From Lantana camara (lineage: Eukaryota; Streptophyta; Magnoliopsida; Lamiales; Verbenaceae): DNA of 64,000 nucleotides. This document shows, one piece after another, positions 37,201 to 49,379 of this stretch; position 1 is the first letter of the stretch, and the number at the start of each line of letters is the position of its first letter. The notes under the pieces are model-generated. The model made no database searches and was not told where the DNA came from. It saw nothing but the letters and a program-made list of their open reading frames with translations. The stretch covers positions 45,642,501 to 45,706,500 of the forward strand of contig CM074860.1 of assembly GCA_037501455.1 (NCBI GenBank), written 5' to 3'. The position numbers and the translations under genes are program-made.

Positions 37201-37906
37201 TTGGTACTCTTACGTCGGTCTCGCCGAGATAATCGAAATGGACTATTCTTTTGTTGAATTCCATCGAGAAATGATCGAGTTATGGCCTCGTAACCGAAGC
37301 CGCGCATGGTACCCGCGGGAAAGAGAGAGTGGGAGAGGAGAGAGAGAGAGAGAAAAGGGATTGGGAGAAATGTGTCTTGTACACAAGCTATATACAACCG
37401 GGTATCCTTATCGCGTAGCAAGTAATAGCGCGTACAAATAATCGTAAATAAAATCGGTAAAGTTACGAATAAACATTCAAGCTCCGAATTAATTTTACAA
37501 ATTAAAATGAAATAGAGAGATTTACCAATTAGAGTTTAATTCAATTTAATTTTGGAAACCTTTCGTATAATTTAGCGGCACTTTGTAAACACATGATTGA
37601 CAATTAATCTCAAGGAATTCAAGTAAACCGAAATTAAACAAGTTAAGTAACATGATGAATTTGAAATCAACTTGACATTTATTTCATGGAATAAATTTGA
37701 ATTAAATCAAATTAGACAGTTAGGGTTAAATATGCATATAATTAATCAAGTTGACAATTAATCTTAGAATAATTCGAATGAACACATATTAAATTAGATT
37801 TACATTAAATCACATAATTCAAGAACTCTTAAATTAAACACACATAAGTGTAGAGACTTACTTGTTGATGTCGTCAGGACGCCCTTCGAGAATACGGGGC
37901 GTCACA
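34259..37906 (-). repeat. B LTR, copy 1 (3648 bp)
   Basis: TGTAACACCCC to GGCGTCACA. On the minus strand: GC-rich block (37190-36420), donor-like CGAG|GTGAGG (35607), TATATATATA (near 34790), hairpin arms at 34745-34759, acceptor-like TTGCAG ending at 34718, and stem arms TCCGCCTAGC (34694-34703) and GCTAGGCGGA (34380-34389). A 58-bp tandem duplication of the AATGGATAAATGCCCC unit lies at 35215-35345. No palindrome array like that of D or E is seen. Confidence 0.9.
36420..37190 (-). repeat. GC-rich block in B LTR
   Basis: CGCC/GGCG-rich stretch in an AT-rich LTR, repeated at 42369-43139 and, diverged, in B-host (24235-25080). It gives overlapping open frames on both strands (up to 135 residues) with no domain I recognise. 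It could be U3 promoter sequence or captured host DNA. Confidence 0.6.
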
Positions 37907-37920
37907 ACCTTCCCCCCTTA
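37907..37920 (-). other. polypurine tract of element B
   Basis: Minus strand TAAGGGGGGAAGGT against the LTR end at 37906. Confidence 0.85.
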
Positions 37921-40187
37921 AGAGAACCTGGTCCCCAGGTTCCACTGGAAAAATGTAGATCCTCGAGTTGTAGTGCTCCAACCCTTCTCCCGAACTCGCG
38001 CGAGATCATAACTCTAATGGTGAGGCTTACTCCGGTCATCTACACCGAACCTTCTTTAGGATGTCTTGTTATCGTCGACGTCCGTGCGAGTACTTGATCC
38101 ATTAGTTGTTTCAAACTCGGTCAGTCATTCCCATGATCGGATAGCTGCAACTACACCCAAACTCGATGTCGTCTCAGATGCACCACTTGCTACCCGTAGT
38201 CAGATCAACACGTAATGCAACCACAACAAACAAGAGAGAATCCCATCTCTCCACACGTAAGTGAGAGAGCCCCATCCCTCAGCACCCACAAGAGAGAGAA
38301 CCCCGTCTCTCGAGCACATAATTGAGAGAACCCCGTCTCTCAATCACATAATTGAGAGAACCCCGTCTCTCAACCTAAGTCGGGCAGATTCCAACATCTC
38401 CCAACATTCTAGTTTGAGAAAATTCAGCACTCCTCAAACCCCTAGATTCAAGAGAATCCAGCATCTCCGAATATCTAAGTACAAGAGAATCCAACATCTC
38501 TCGTGCACAAAACTTAGAAAGAATCCAACATCTTTCTACCACATAAATGGAGAGAATCTTACATCTCTCCAACACGTAAAAAGAGGGAACCTAAGGTCTC
38601 TCTTGCACATAAATCTACTGATCAGTTATTCAAACATACACACATCATGGTAACACTTGACGAAAAGTATGCGATGCATGTGTGGTGTACCTTATACAAC
38701 TGATATCGGTGTCCCTTGAGTATAGATTCAACTCTCATACCTCAACTCAAGGGGGATATCGCGATGGAATCCCTATAAAACGAGGTTACAGTATGTATGT
38801 ATGTTATATGAGAAGTTAGTGAGCAATCAAAAGAGTTTTAAATCACATAAGCATGAACAGTTCACATAAGTACATAACTCAATCATTTCAACAACAGTTC
38901 ATAACAAGTAGAAATTTCAAGTTACAAATACTAGATCAAGTATCCAAGTTATCACAATTAAAATAGCAGTAGTCATCACCCACATCAAGCAAAACAAGGT
39001 AGGAGTATTTAAACGATGCATGTATGCAAATGCCATGAATGCTTGGCGTACCGATCACCGAAGTGTCAAACTCTTGACAGGAAGTTGAGATGAAGCGGTA
39101 GGAGTTGATTAAGCCGGTAATGATGCAACCTTCGTCATCTGAACTTCTTTGTCTTGAGTCTTCTCATAAAGTGGTAACTCAGCAAAGCTCGTTTATCACC
39201 AAACCCCTTACTAGACCGTAATCCTTGCTCAACTAGAATCATCCTCAGTTTCTCCCAAGAATTCTCATTTATGTGTTAAATCTTAGTCTGCTCATCTTCA
39301 AGGAGTTGTCCATGATTCATTTGTCAATTAGATATTTACCTCAGAGTTTCGTTGGATGATCGTGGTGCTAAGTACTTCCCAAGGCAATCCATGGTATATA
39401 ATTCTAAAACTTGAATAAAGTCTTTCAGCATCTAAGTGTTATATTCCCGCATCAACAATGTCTTCCATCTCATCTTAGAGAAACACCCAAAGAGCTAACA
39501 ACCAATCTTGTCTTGTCGTTCGTTAACTCTAAATGGCACCAAAACCTTCAACACTCACCGATGGTTTGTAGCTCGTTGCTTAAGTAACATGGTTACCTAT
39601 CCACATCCCTTGAACTTGATCGGATCGTATTTGATCGGATTCTTCTACATTAACTCGTTTCCATCAACAAGGTGTCTACTTCCAAATAAACGAATCATCA
39701 AGGTGAAAATTCATCAAACTCCATCTTTCAATTGACTTTAAGATAGTAAGTCAACATAGCAAATCTCAGTCCTTCAACTCTGAACCTTTTCATGACCATT
39801 GATCTTGGTAAAGAATCCTTTCATCTTCGAATTATGGCGTGTTTCCGTTGTAGTACCAATAGGTAGTGTTGACGGAGGGAAATCTTAGTGTTGACTCATA
39901 GGGTACCCTGAAATTCAAACACTAAATTCGATGCATGCGGATTAAGATGCAAATGAAATGTAACAAGTACATCATGTAAATGCAACAATTAGTTGTAATT
40001 TATAAAGCACATAAAATAAGATGTTGCGTAATTAAAGTCACAATGTGCACACAATCATATAATCACGAAACAATTCATGCCGAAGGATCAAAATATCAAG
40101 TCAAACAAATGCAATACGCAGTTATTCCTATGCCGTACGACCTAGACAGACTCAACATGACTCAAGAGCTCGGTTTTGCAACCTAGA
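37921..40187 (-). other. B interior, complete copy
   Basis: About 2.3 kb without gag or pol. The end beside the purine tract carries the minisatellite (38234-38610). Short frames are not supported. Confidence 0.7.
38234..38610 (-). repeat. hairpin minisatellite (B, copy 2)
   Basis: Same units as 32285-32660; one visible difference (CCCATCCCTC for CCCGTCCCTC near 38276). Confidence 0.8.
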
Positions 40188-40199
40188 GCTCTGATACCA
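40188..40199 (-). other. primer-binding site (B, copy 2)
   Basis: Minus strand TGGTATCAGAGC, eight bases from the LTR at 40208. Confidence 0.9.
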
Positions 40200-40207
40200 C
40201 TTAAGGA

Positions 40208-43200
40208 TGTAACACCCCAAATGGAGAAGTGCCACATCCCCCGCACTATGACCCAGACCCGGAACATGAAATGAAAGTCCATGCCCGAATCCGAATCAGA
40301 GCGAACGGGAGACCAACTCACACACTAGGCTAGGCGGATCTAGCTTGACCAAAACTCAGAGTGCGGAAGCAATTAAAACCAACAACAATAGATAGCGGAA
40401 GCATTTAAAACAAAACATACAAAGCAGGTGACGGGTTCAACTAGCATAGATACCTAATCCCGAATATCAACATAAAGTAATAATCATCAAGTGCCACAAG
40501 GGCCGAATGAGAGTGCCACGCAGGGCTACCGAATAGTAAAGTATAATCTCAAGTCTACAAGTCAAAGGATAAATAAAGTGTATGAAAAGACAAATGCAAA
40601 TAGAAAGACTAGACCGACGAAGTGCAACTCAAAGGACTCACTTCCGCCTAGCAAACGCCAACAATCCTGCAACTAAAAGTGTAAATGAGGGGTCAGTCAA
40701 CTTGACCGAGTGAGGGGGCTAACGCACACCCACAATATATATATATAAAGAGCATAGCACAGAATAAAAGGATGGACTCATGAACCGGGGATAGGTGTTG
40801 CATACCAAAACATTTGGAAACAACCCAAATAAATATAGATATAAGTTTAGAAACCATTTCCAAAAGGACTCTATCCCGATTCATAATTCCATAACATAAC
40901 ATACCATATGCTCGGCGAGTACGAGCTTCCAACCTCAACTCCTCATATCATAACAAAACAGAAATAACATACCAACCTCAACTCCGGGTGATGGTAGGGT
41001 TGCGCGACCCTAACCATCCATAATAAAACCGTCTAAAATAGACTCAATCTCAAGAGGGTAGCGAACCCACAAGAGTCATCTTCGGCCATAGCCGAAGGCT
41101 CAAGATATCACGCCTCCCTCATCACCCTAAGGTCGCGCAATGATATCTCAAATAGAAACTACGCAATGGATAAATGCCCCGACGGCCCTAACCGTCCCGG
41201 GGGTACCCATTCCCGCAGCTCCTTGGAACGCAATGGATAAATGCCCCGTCGGCCTTAACCGTCCCGGGGGTACCCATTCCTGCAGCTCCTAGGATCCATA
41301 ACATAATATAACAGGATAGAACAGATACCATATAACATGGCCAACTCGCTAAAGAAACATAACACAACCGATTTTTCCAAAAGGCTCACATATACCTCCA
41401 TAATAGTTTTCCAAAACCAAAGGTGGTCCATAAGATCATACCCATATCATATCCAACACATACTAAATCATAAGTATAAGATATACTCGCATGCGGGGAT
41501 TAAAAACAGCACATTAAGGCCATAGGTCAATAACTATACAAAATCCTAAACCTCACCTCGTGAAAGTAGAGTCTGAGAGTGTGAAGGGCCAAACACTCTA
41601 AACCTCAGGCCCACCGGCACCACCAAACTCTGTGACAAGACATACAGAAGCCCAGACTTAGACTCTATATGAACCAAACAAGACGCACGGCGTTGCTCAA
41701 CATGATCGTGGTTATGCATAAGTGTTCATGTTGTGCTTGGATGAGGTGTCGTGGTCATTCAAGGCAAATCAATGCTCAACAAGGTCATATTTACAAGCAA
41801 CCATCATGCAATTCCATATCCAAAGATGCAAGATCAATTTAGGAAGTCAATGTATTCAGAAAATGCATATTAAATCATCTAATATCACAGGGTTCAATTA
41901 TAATGTTAGAATTAAGCATCAAGTTCATGTCGAGTTATAAAGTGCATAAGTAAGAGCAACTTGATTATATAAACATACAAAGTTGTTGTACGTAGATGGC
42001 ATGCTTGATACAAATAAAGAGTGCATTTAATTCACTTAAAGTCATACTTTACAACTTCACAAAATGTTTGGTACACAAGCTCAAGTCACATTCATAGTTT
42101 CATAAATATTACACTAACACCCCTTCATATCTAAACACATATCATAAATTCATCACATCGGGATTCAAATTGTAAATCGAAACATTCATGCATATCACAA
42201 TCCATTCAATACATGTTTTCATATACGATTGGAATACATCTCGATCAACAAACCAACAATAACCAATTTATTTGCACTTAAAACAATTAATTCAAATAAT
42301 CACAATTACGCAAAATAATTCGTAATAAATAGATCGAGTGTCCGATTAACGAACGGAAAGTGGCGTTGAACTCACCACAACGAGACGAACATTCTGTCCA
42401 AAATTCGCCGGAGTGCCGCCACCGGAGCCGCCGGAAAGTCGCCGGGCCGCCACCGGGCCGCCGTCAAAAGTCGCCGGAAAAATCCCGAAAAATCAGTCCT
42501 GAATGAAGTCTTCGTGCCCGTTCCGAATCCTCGATCAATTTCTGGAAATTCCAAGCCGATTGTCCTAGATCTGAAATCTAAGAACACGAAAACCCTAAAT
42601 CTTCAAACTCAAATTACTTCCAAACCGGTGAACCAAAATGCGATCCGAAAGAGGCGTTGTCTTACCCATGACGAGCTCTTCGAAACCCCCAAGGTAGATT
42701 TTCGGAAAAATCCTCGGAGCTAGTGCCGCCATTGCACCGCCACTTTGCCGCCACCGATCCGCCTCCAAACCACCGAATCTGGAGTCGCCTGATCACAGGT
42801 CACTAGTTCTCGTCGTTCCGAACAACTTTCGTGAAGAGCCCGAGACCAAAATATGGCCGGAAAAGGCCCCCGTTGGCCGCCAAAGTTTCTGCCGCTGCCG
42901 CTACAGTAACTCGCGACGCCGCCGCGAGATTTGGGCGGCGCGTGCGGCGCCGTCTCTGCTCCGATTGCCGCGCCGCCGACGTCAACCGCTGGGCCAGGAA
43001 GTCCTCTATCTGGGCATGTGGCGCGTGTAACAAGGGGATGGCCGGAAACCGCCACGAAACGCCGGCGAAGTGGCGGCGGTCTGACAGCTCCGCCGCTGCT
43101 ACTGAAATCCGTCCATAACTCCGTCACCGTTCGTCGTTAGGCCGTGAAATTGGTACTCTTACGTCGGTCTCGCCGAGATAATCGAAATGGACTATTCGTT

Positions 43201-43855
43201 TGTTGAATTCCGTCGAGAAATGATCGAGTTATGGCCTCGTAACCGAAGCCGCGCATGGTACCCGCGGGAAAGAGAGAGTGGGAGAGGAGAGAGAGAGAGA
43301 GAAAAGGGATTGGGAGAAATGTGTCTTGTACACAAGCTATATACAACCGGGTATCCTTATCGCGTAGCAAGTAATAGCGCGTACAAATAATCGTAAATAA
43401 AATCGGTAAAGTTACGAATAAACATTCAAGCTCCGAATTAATTTTACAAATTAAAATGAAATAGAGAGATTTACCAATTAGAGTTTAATTCAATTTAATT
43501 TTGGAAACCTTTCGTATAATTTAGCGGCACTTTGTAAACACATGATTGACAATTAATCTCAAGGAATTCAAGTAAACCGAAATTAAACAAGTTAAGTAAC
43601 ATGATGAATTTGAAATCAACTTGACATTTATTTCATGGAATAAATTTGAATTAAATCAAATTAGACAGTTAGGGTTAAATATGCATATAATTAATCAAGT
43701 TGACAATTAATCTTAGAATAATTCGAATGAACACATATTAAATTAGATTTACATTAAATCACATAATTCAAGAACTCTTAAATTAAACACACATAAGTGT
43801 AGAGACTTACTTGTTGATGTCGTCAGGACGCCCTTCGAGAATACGGGGCGTCACA
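40208..43855 (-). repeat. B LTR, copy 2 (3648 bp)
   Basis: Same length as copy 1; about four substitutions found by eye (for example near 40464, 42963, 43198 and 43212). Its outer end abuts the E LTR directly. Confidence 0.9.
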
Positions 43856-45431
43856 GCCGTTCCCAGCAGAGGCGCGTTTTTAAAAATTGAAAACGTTGTT
43901 GCGTTTTTCCGGGCAACGGGAACGACCGTTCCCAGTTTTCAAAGGAAGCCTGGAACGGCCGTTCCCATGGGGCTGACAGAACAAAATTCACTGCATAAAA
44001 TTCCGAAAATGACCCCTCGATTTAACGACTTCTTTGACCCCGAATTGCTATAATACGTGTTAATAGGATGTGAAACCAAAAGTTATAATACCACATTGCA
44101 TTTTCGAGGTCGTCTCGACACGTTTTCGCCGTTCGTCATATTTTGGCCATTTTAGTTCATGTCTCATGGTTGTATGTCGTATTTGCACAGGTCACGAGGG
44201 CGTGGACGAGGAGCAAGCTCCTTAGAACGCTTATTTATTATATTTTGCAAGAAAGGTGAGGTTTTGTTTTGGTAAAATGAACCCTACAACCCTTACGTGC
44301 TAGTTTTCGGCCAAAACCTATTATAATTATAAACGTTTTCAAACTTATAACCATTTCAAGCAAGAATGTATTGATTGTAATGATTTTCAAGCATGTTGGC
44401 GAGTACATGATTGCACGTGGGCCCGAGGGTAATTCTTGAGCCAACCGGGAAAGCAAGGGCTGACGGGTAACTCCTGAATTATCCTCACATTGTTGGGATC
44501 ACCCCCGAAGCCACTAGGAGATTAGTGGTGGAAGGAGTTCCGTGTCTAGAGGGTCATGTCCTCTACACACACCATGTCGTGGATAGTCGAGCCTTGCAAA
44601 CTCGCTATCACCCGGAGGAAGAAGGAGACTGGGGATTAATCCGGAATGTCGGGTTATCCTCGGGTTATTGCATGTTTTCAAGTATGAAATTGTCTATGTG
44701 AGCACTTAATGAATTGCATGATCACTTATTTATCAAGCAAGCAAGCATGTTCACGTATTGTTCACGATTGGGAGTTCGGTTGGAGATTGCCCTTACTCGC
44801 CGGGGCCACATGTTCATGATATTGACAAGCATGATTAATTAAACGTGTTAAAATGGATAGTTGTACTCTCGGGCAAAGGATGAGATTCTTAAACTATATA
44901 ATTATTGTTTTCTAAAAGTCTTTACCCGAGGCTACAACTTGCATGTGACGTGTGTTATATATATATTTATTGCCCCTCACTCAGTCTTCGGTAGACTGAT
45001 ACTCCACTTTTCAGGTACCTTTTGAGCGTGGTTGTGCTAGGCGGGAGTTGGTCGAGTCTTGCATTTCCACGGGTCTAGTTTCATACCTTCATGTGTATCA
45101 CTTTTGGGACTTGTCATGTTTCGGATCGATATTAGTATTTTGGGATCCATGGTGATGTATATTGTTAATAGACCCTAATGTATGGATAGAGATGGTACCT
45201 ATATGTATCTATGAAATAAATATGGTACCTATATATATTTATGAATGACTGTATTGCTTCCGCTTTTCTATTCATGTTTGTTGATCATGTTGGGGAGAGT
45301 GTCCCGCCTAGAGCGTCATTTTGTTGTCACCCGTTCGCTGTGGTCTTGGTTTATGTATGAACTGTCCATTTTATACGTGGATTGAGGCTACAGTGCGGGG
45401 GATGTGGCGCCTTGGGGTCTAGGGTGCTACA
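43856..45431 (+). repeat. E 3' LTR, last 1576 bp
   Basis: Equals 26347-27922 with one visible change. It starts inside the fourth palindrome unit and keeps the last pair (43918 and 43951). Confidence 0.9.
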
Positions 45432-46840
45432 AATCATATACGAAAACATGTATTGAATGGATTGTGATATGCATGAATATTTTGATTTACAATTTGAATT
45501 CCGATGTGATGAATTTACGCTATTTGTTAAGTACGAAGGGGTGTTAGTGTAATATTTGGAAACTAATCTTTTATGCGACTAAATGAACTTGAATGATATT
45601 TTAGAAGAACGAACATGTTGTGATTTCTCTATATGAATTTGAGACGTTCTCAATGTTATGTTTGTTGTAAATTGTGTTTCAAATATAAAATTGAGATACA
45701 TGAAAGATGCTTGAACAACTTGAGACTTGATGCATGACAGGAGTTAGAATTGCAATATCTTGATTTACTCTTACTACTCGAAAATGGTATATTATGAATT
45801 ACTATAAATTGATAATTGTCATGTTTGTATGTAATTAATTCCTAGTTGAATAATTGTATAAACAATTTAAACGAACAATTATGCTTAGTAATCAACTAAG
45901 GGGATATATGTGTAATAATTCTAAACTTTTATAAATGACTTAGGGGATGTAAGTGTAATATTATGAAACTATGAATGTGACTTGAGCTTGTGTACCAAAC
46001 ATGTTGTGAAGTTGTAAAGTATGATCTTAAGTGAATTAAATGCACTATTTATTTGTATCAAACATGCCATCTACGTACAACAACTTTTTATGTTTATATG
46101 ATCAAGTTGCTCTTACTTATGCACTTTATAACTCGACATGAACTTGATGCTTAATTCTAATTGAACCCTGTGACATTGGATGATTTAATATGCATTTTGT
46201 GAATACATTGACTTCCTAAATTGATCTTGCATCTTTGGATATGGAATTGCATGATGGTTGCTTGTAAATATGACCTTGTTGAGCATTGATATGCCTTGAA
46301 TGACCACGACACCTTATCCAAACACAACATGAACACTTATGCATAACCACGATCATGTTGAGCAACGCCGTGCGTCTTGTTTGGTTCATTTAGAGTCTAA
46401 GTCTGGGCTTCTGTATGTCTTGTCACAGAGTTTGGTGGTGCCGGTGGGCCCAAGGTTTAGAGTGTTTGGCCCTTCACACTCTCAGACTCTACTTTCACGA
46501 GGTGAGGTTTAGGATTTTGTATAGTTATGCGACCTATGGCCTTTACATGCTGATTTCTACCCTTGTATGCGAGTATACCTTACTATAAATACGTATGTGT
46601 TGGATATGATATGTTTATGACCTTGCGTGCGTTCTGCGTGGACGGGTGCTTACGGGCTTAAATTCCATCGCGTGGGATCTGCGTGGATGGGTGCTTACGG
46701 GCTTAAATTCCATCGCGTGGGTTCTGCGTGGATGGGTGTCTATGGGCTTAAATTCCATCGCGTAGGAATATGTATAAAAACCAGTTTTTGAGGCATATGT
46801 AAGCTATTTTGGAAAATTCAGTTGTGTTTTCGAGAGTATA
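45432..46840 (+). mobile_element. B-host LTR, third segment, truncated
   Basis: Begins with AATCA, the E target duplication, and continues the B-family LTR (compare the reverse complement of 36300-35400), including CGAG|GTGAGG near 46497. Similarity fades after TTCAGTTGTGTTTTCG at about 46840; the LTR end is missing. Confidence 0.75.
46634..46768 (+). repeat. three 45-bp tandem repeats in B-host
   Basis: CTGCGTGGA recurs at 46634, 46679 and 46724, each followed by GGGTG and TTAAATTCCATCGCGT. The B elements have a different duplicated unit at this place. Confidence 0.9.
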
Positions 46841-47389
46841 GGCCTCCAGAATTCGAAAGACATGAAGATCGCCTTCAAAATAAAGACCGCACCATATCGA
46901 TCCACAAACCTCACTGATGGAAACCTTCTTAAAATGTTGGGTTTTTCAGATTTCGTATCAAACCAACGACATTCTTTGCAAATTGAGTGTTTTTTGATAA
47001 CGGGATGAGCAAGATGAATAATTGGAAATATTTTGGATCGGATTCTGTGTAACCTGAGAGAGGCGGAGAAGAGCAGAAGAGAAAATAAAAAATGGGGGTG
47101 TGGATGAAACATAAATGGTGTGGTTGGAAGAAAAACATATGGGCAAAATAGACTTTTCACGGCATTGGGGAGTTTAGGAAAAATAAATTGTGTATTGGCG
47201 ATCTAAAACATATATTTTTCAGATTAGGAGGGTTAGGATAAGTTTTGAAAATATTTGGTCCTTTTTATTAACTACCCCTCTTATAATTTGTATACTCTAT
47301 TTTATAATTCGAAAACGATATAATACTCTATTTTATAATTTGGTTACTCTATTTTATAATTTCAATACTCTATTTTCTAATTTGGATAA
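46841..47389. other. unassigned flank between the nest and the gene region
   Basis: No repeat boundary is clear. The minus strand has a frame of 118 codons (47160-46804) with a pyrimidine-rich stretch resembling a 5' untranslated region, but no protein family is recognised. It could be the broken start of a gene cut by the nest. Confidence 0.3.
47288..47388. repeat. minisatellite of ACTCTATTTTATAATTT units
   Basis: Four units with a period near 24-27 bp. Confidence 0.8.
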
Positions 47390-47695
47390 TTTAGTGTTTC
47401 TAATTAATACTTCAAATATAAGTCAACAATTAATTTTTACCCCACCATCCACCTAAAAAAAAAGAAAAAAAAAACAACATATGAAGTATGAAAATTATAT
47501 TTTAAAGTATTAACATACAAAATATAACTATAAAATCGTGTATATGAGGTATTATGTTAATAAATTGGTTTATGTGGGAGGGAAGAACAATGTGTTATGT
47601 CATTTTATATTTCTTCAAGGCTATTTCGATAATTTCGTCAAAAATGAAAAGCGAAATTAAATTATAAATTTAAATTGGGGAGTTAGTATTAATAT
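47390..47695 (-). repeat. dispersed repeat, inverted relative to 55195-55510
   Basis: Shared blocks on opposite strands include AATTAATACTTCAAATATAA, CAACAATTAATTTTTACC, and GTATATGAGGTATTATGTTAA. The two copies flank the kinase gene in opposite orientation. Confidence 0.75.
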
Positions 47696-47741
47696 TTTCT
47701 TCATGAAAGAATGATGCTAAATTTATGTTGTGCCTTGCCAC

Positions 47742-49076
47742 TAGGGATGGCAATGAGCCGAGCTGGCTCACGAGCCCTTCGAGCCAGCTCGTAAAAAGCT
47801 CGCGCTCGGGTTCGCCTTCAACGAGCCAAGCCGAGCCTTGGCTCGGCTCGTGGTGGTGGCGAGCCAAGCCCAAGCCAGGAACTCTTTGTTCGTTGGCTCG
47901 CGAACCATAGAAAATAAATAATATATATATTATATATAGATCTGTATGTATATATATATATATATTAGTTTATGTATGTATATATATATTTGTTTATGTA
48001 TATGTATATAATAATATAATACATACATGATACATCTTATATTTAGTAAAACCCTAAAACATTTGAGAATTGAGATCTGAGAAAGAGCAGCTGCCCCTCA
48101 CCATTCAGATCTCACCCTCTCCCTCCTCAGATCTCAATCTCTCCCTCCTCAAATCTGAATCTCTTTCTCATTCCTTACCCTAGCCTCACATCCTCACTCT
48201 CACACTATCTCAATCTCTTGCGCAGCTGTGCAAGCCAGAAGCAGCCCAGCCTCACGCTCCACCGTCGCACCCCACCGGCGCCACCACGCCACCGGCCCAT
48301 CGCACTCTACCCCACGCCGCAACAGGATTTCACGATTTCCGGCCCAACGCCACTCCACCAGCATGCCCACGCCACCGTACGCCATCAATCCAGCGTGCGC
48401 CATCACCCCCCGTACGCCACCGCCACCCTTAATCCTTTACAGGTATATTTAGTTTTCTTTTTTATTTTTTGTGCAATTTTATTATTTGTTTGAGAAAGGA
48501 TTTTAGTGTGATGGATTTTAGATTGTTGGGTTTCTTTTCTTTTTTTTTTCGAAATTTGGATATAAATTAGTTTGATTTTTTTACAGATTTTACAGGTTTA
48601 TTTACATATATTTTTTTGTTTGATTTTTGCAGGTCCATCGCATAATCTTCATCAAATGCTAATACATGGACTTTTACTTCATTCAGTTTGTTGGATATAT
48701 TTGTAAACATCATATTCATATGCTGGGATGGAATTTTGCAATTGTTTATATTTGAAGTTGTATTGAAATTTTCATTCTAAAATTGTAATATTCGCGAAAG
48801 GATTGAATGGTTCTAACTTTAATTTTCTGGAATGGCGAAAATTTGAGAGGGGTGAATGTGTAAAGGCCTGGTTCGCGCCAAGCCCGAGCCAGAAAACCAA
48901 GGCTCGCTGGCTCGCGAACCAGGTTCGAAACTCTAATATTAAGGCCGAGCCCCGAGCCTGAACCACAAAAAATTGTCGCGAACCAGGTTCGAAACTCTAA
49001 TATTAAGGCCGAGCCCCGAGCCTGAACCACAAAAAATTGTCAAGGCTCGGCTCGGCTCGGCTCGTTGCCATCCCTA
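47742..49076. mobile_element. non-autonomous hAT DNA transposon (1335 bp)
   Basis: Terminal inverted repeats TAGGGATGGCAA and TTGCCATCCCTA, flanked by exact 8-bp duplications CTTGCCAC (47734-47741 and 49077-49084), the hAT signature. Ends are rich in GAGCC/GGCTC words. The interior has no transposase; a CT-rich and CGCCAC-rich stretch (48060-48440) gives small frames (for example 48218-48493) without a recognised domain. TA tracts lie at 47920-48020. Confidence 0.92.
48914..49041. repeat. 64-bp tandem duplication in the hAT element
   Basis: AGGTTCGAAACTCTAATATT recurs at 48921 and 48985 with the same following sequence. Confidence 0.9.
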
Positions 49077-49379
49077 CTTGCCACATTCACCGAACAAAAC
49101 TCCATTTTTCCATTTTTTTAACACATTTAAAATTTGTCAATAAAATTCGACCGGAATCATTGTGGTACATCACCGGATTACCTTCTTTTTTTTCTTTTGC
49201 CTTTGTTTTTTTATTTGTTTTTTAAGAAACTTTTGACCTCGTTTTGCCAATTACGATTTACGACATTCCCACAAGAATTCTCCCACACGATGTTCAACAC
49301 TCCTTACATAATACCTTTGAATCTCTCAGAATTCTCAGTGTAAACACACATCTTCACAGTCTACAGAGGCTCTTTACAA
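49077..49379 (+). promoter_or_regulatory. remaining proximal upstream region of the PERK gene
   Basis: Only 303 bp separate the hAT element from the start codon. No clear TATA box is seen; TACATAATACC near 49305 is weak. It presumably holds the 5' untranslated region. Confidence 0.4.

Larger units (their letters stand above)
32225..43855 (-). mobile_element. element B tandem: interior-LTR-interior-LTR
   Basis: A direct repeat with 5949-bp period: 32225-37906 matches 38174-43855 with only a few differences seen by eye. On the minus strand the order is LTR (43855-40208), interior, LTR (37906-34259), then an interior cut at 32225. The third LTR is missing, with the 3' part of E. The right end is a perfect LTR end lying in the 3' LTR of E. 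No gag or pol is seen, so B is a non-coding member of the same group. Confidence 0.85.
25249..45431 (+). mobile_element. element E: Tekay/Del-type Ty3/gypsy retrotransposon, interrupted
   Basis: Flanked by exact AATCA repeats (25244-25248 and 45432-45436). Order: complete 5' LTR, primer site, gag-pol, then a block of B-family DNA (32225-43855), then the last 1576 bp of the 3' LTR. The rest of pol, the purine tract and the first 1098 bp of the 3' LTR are missing. The overlapping parts of the two LTRs show a single difference by eye (A/G at 27646 versus 45155), so E is young. Confidence 0.9.

Noticed and set aside
46804..47160. Minus-strand frame of 118 codons as a gene
   Set aside because: No recognised domain and overlapping alternative frames; kept only as an unassigned flank.
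48200..48493. Small proteins inside the hAT element
   Set aside because: Biased CGCCAC composition, frames on both strands, no transposase motif.
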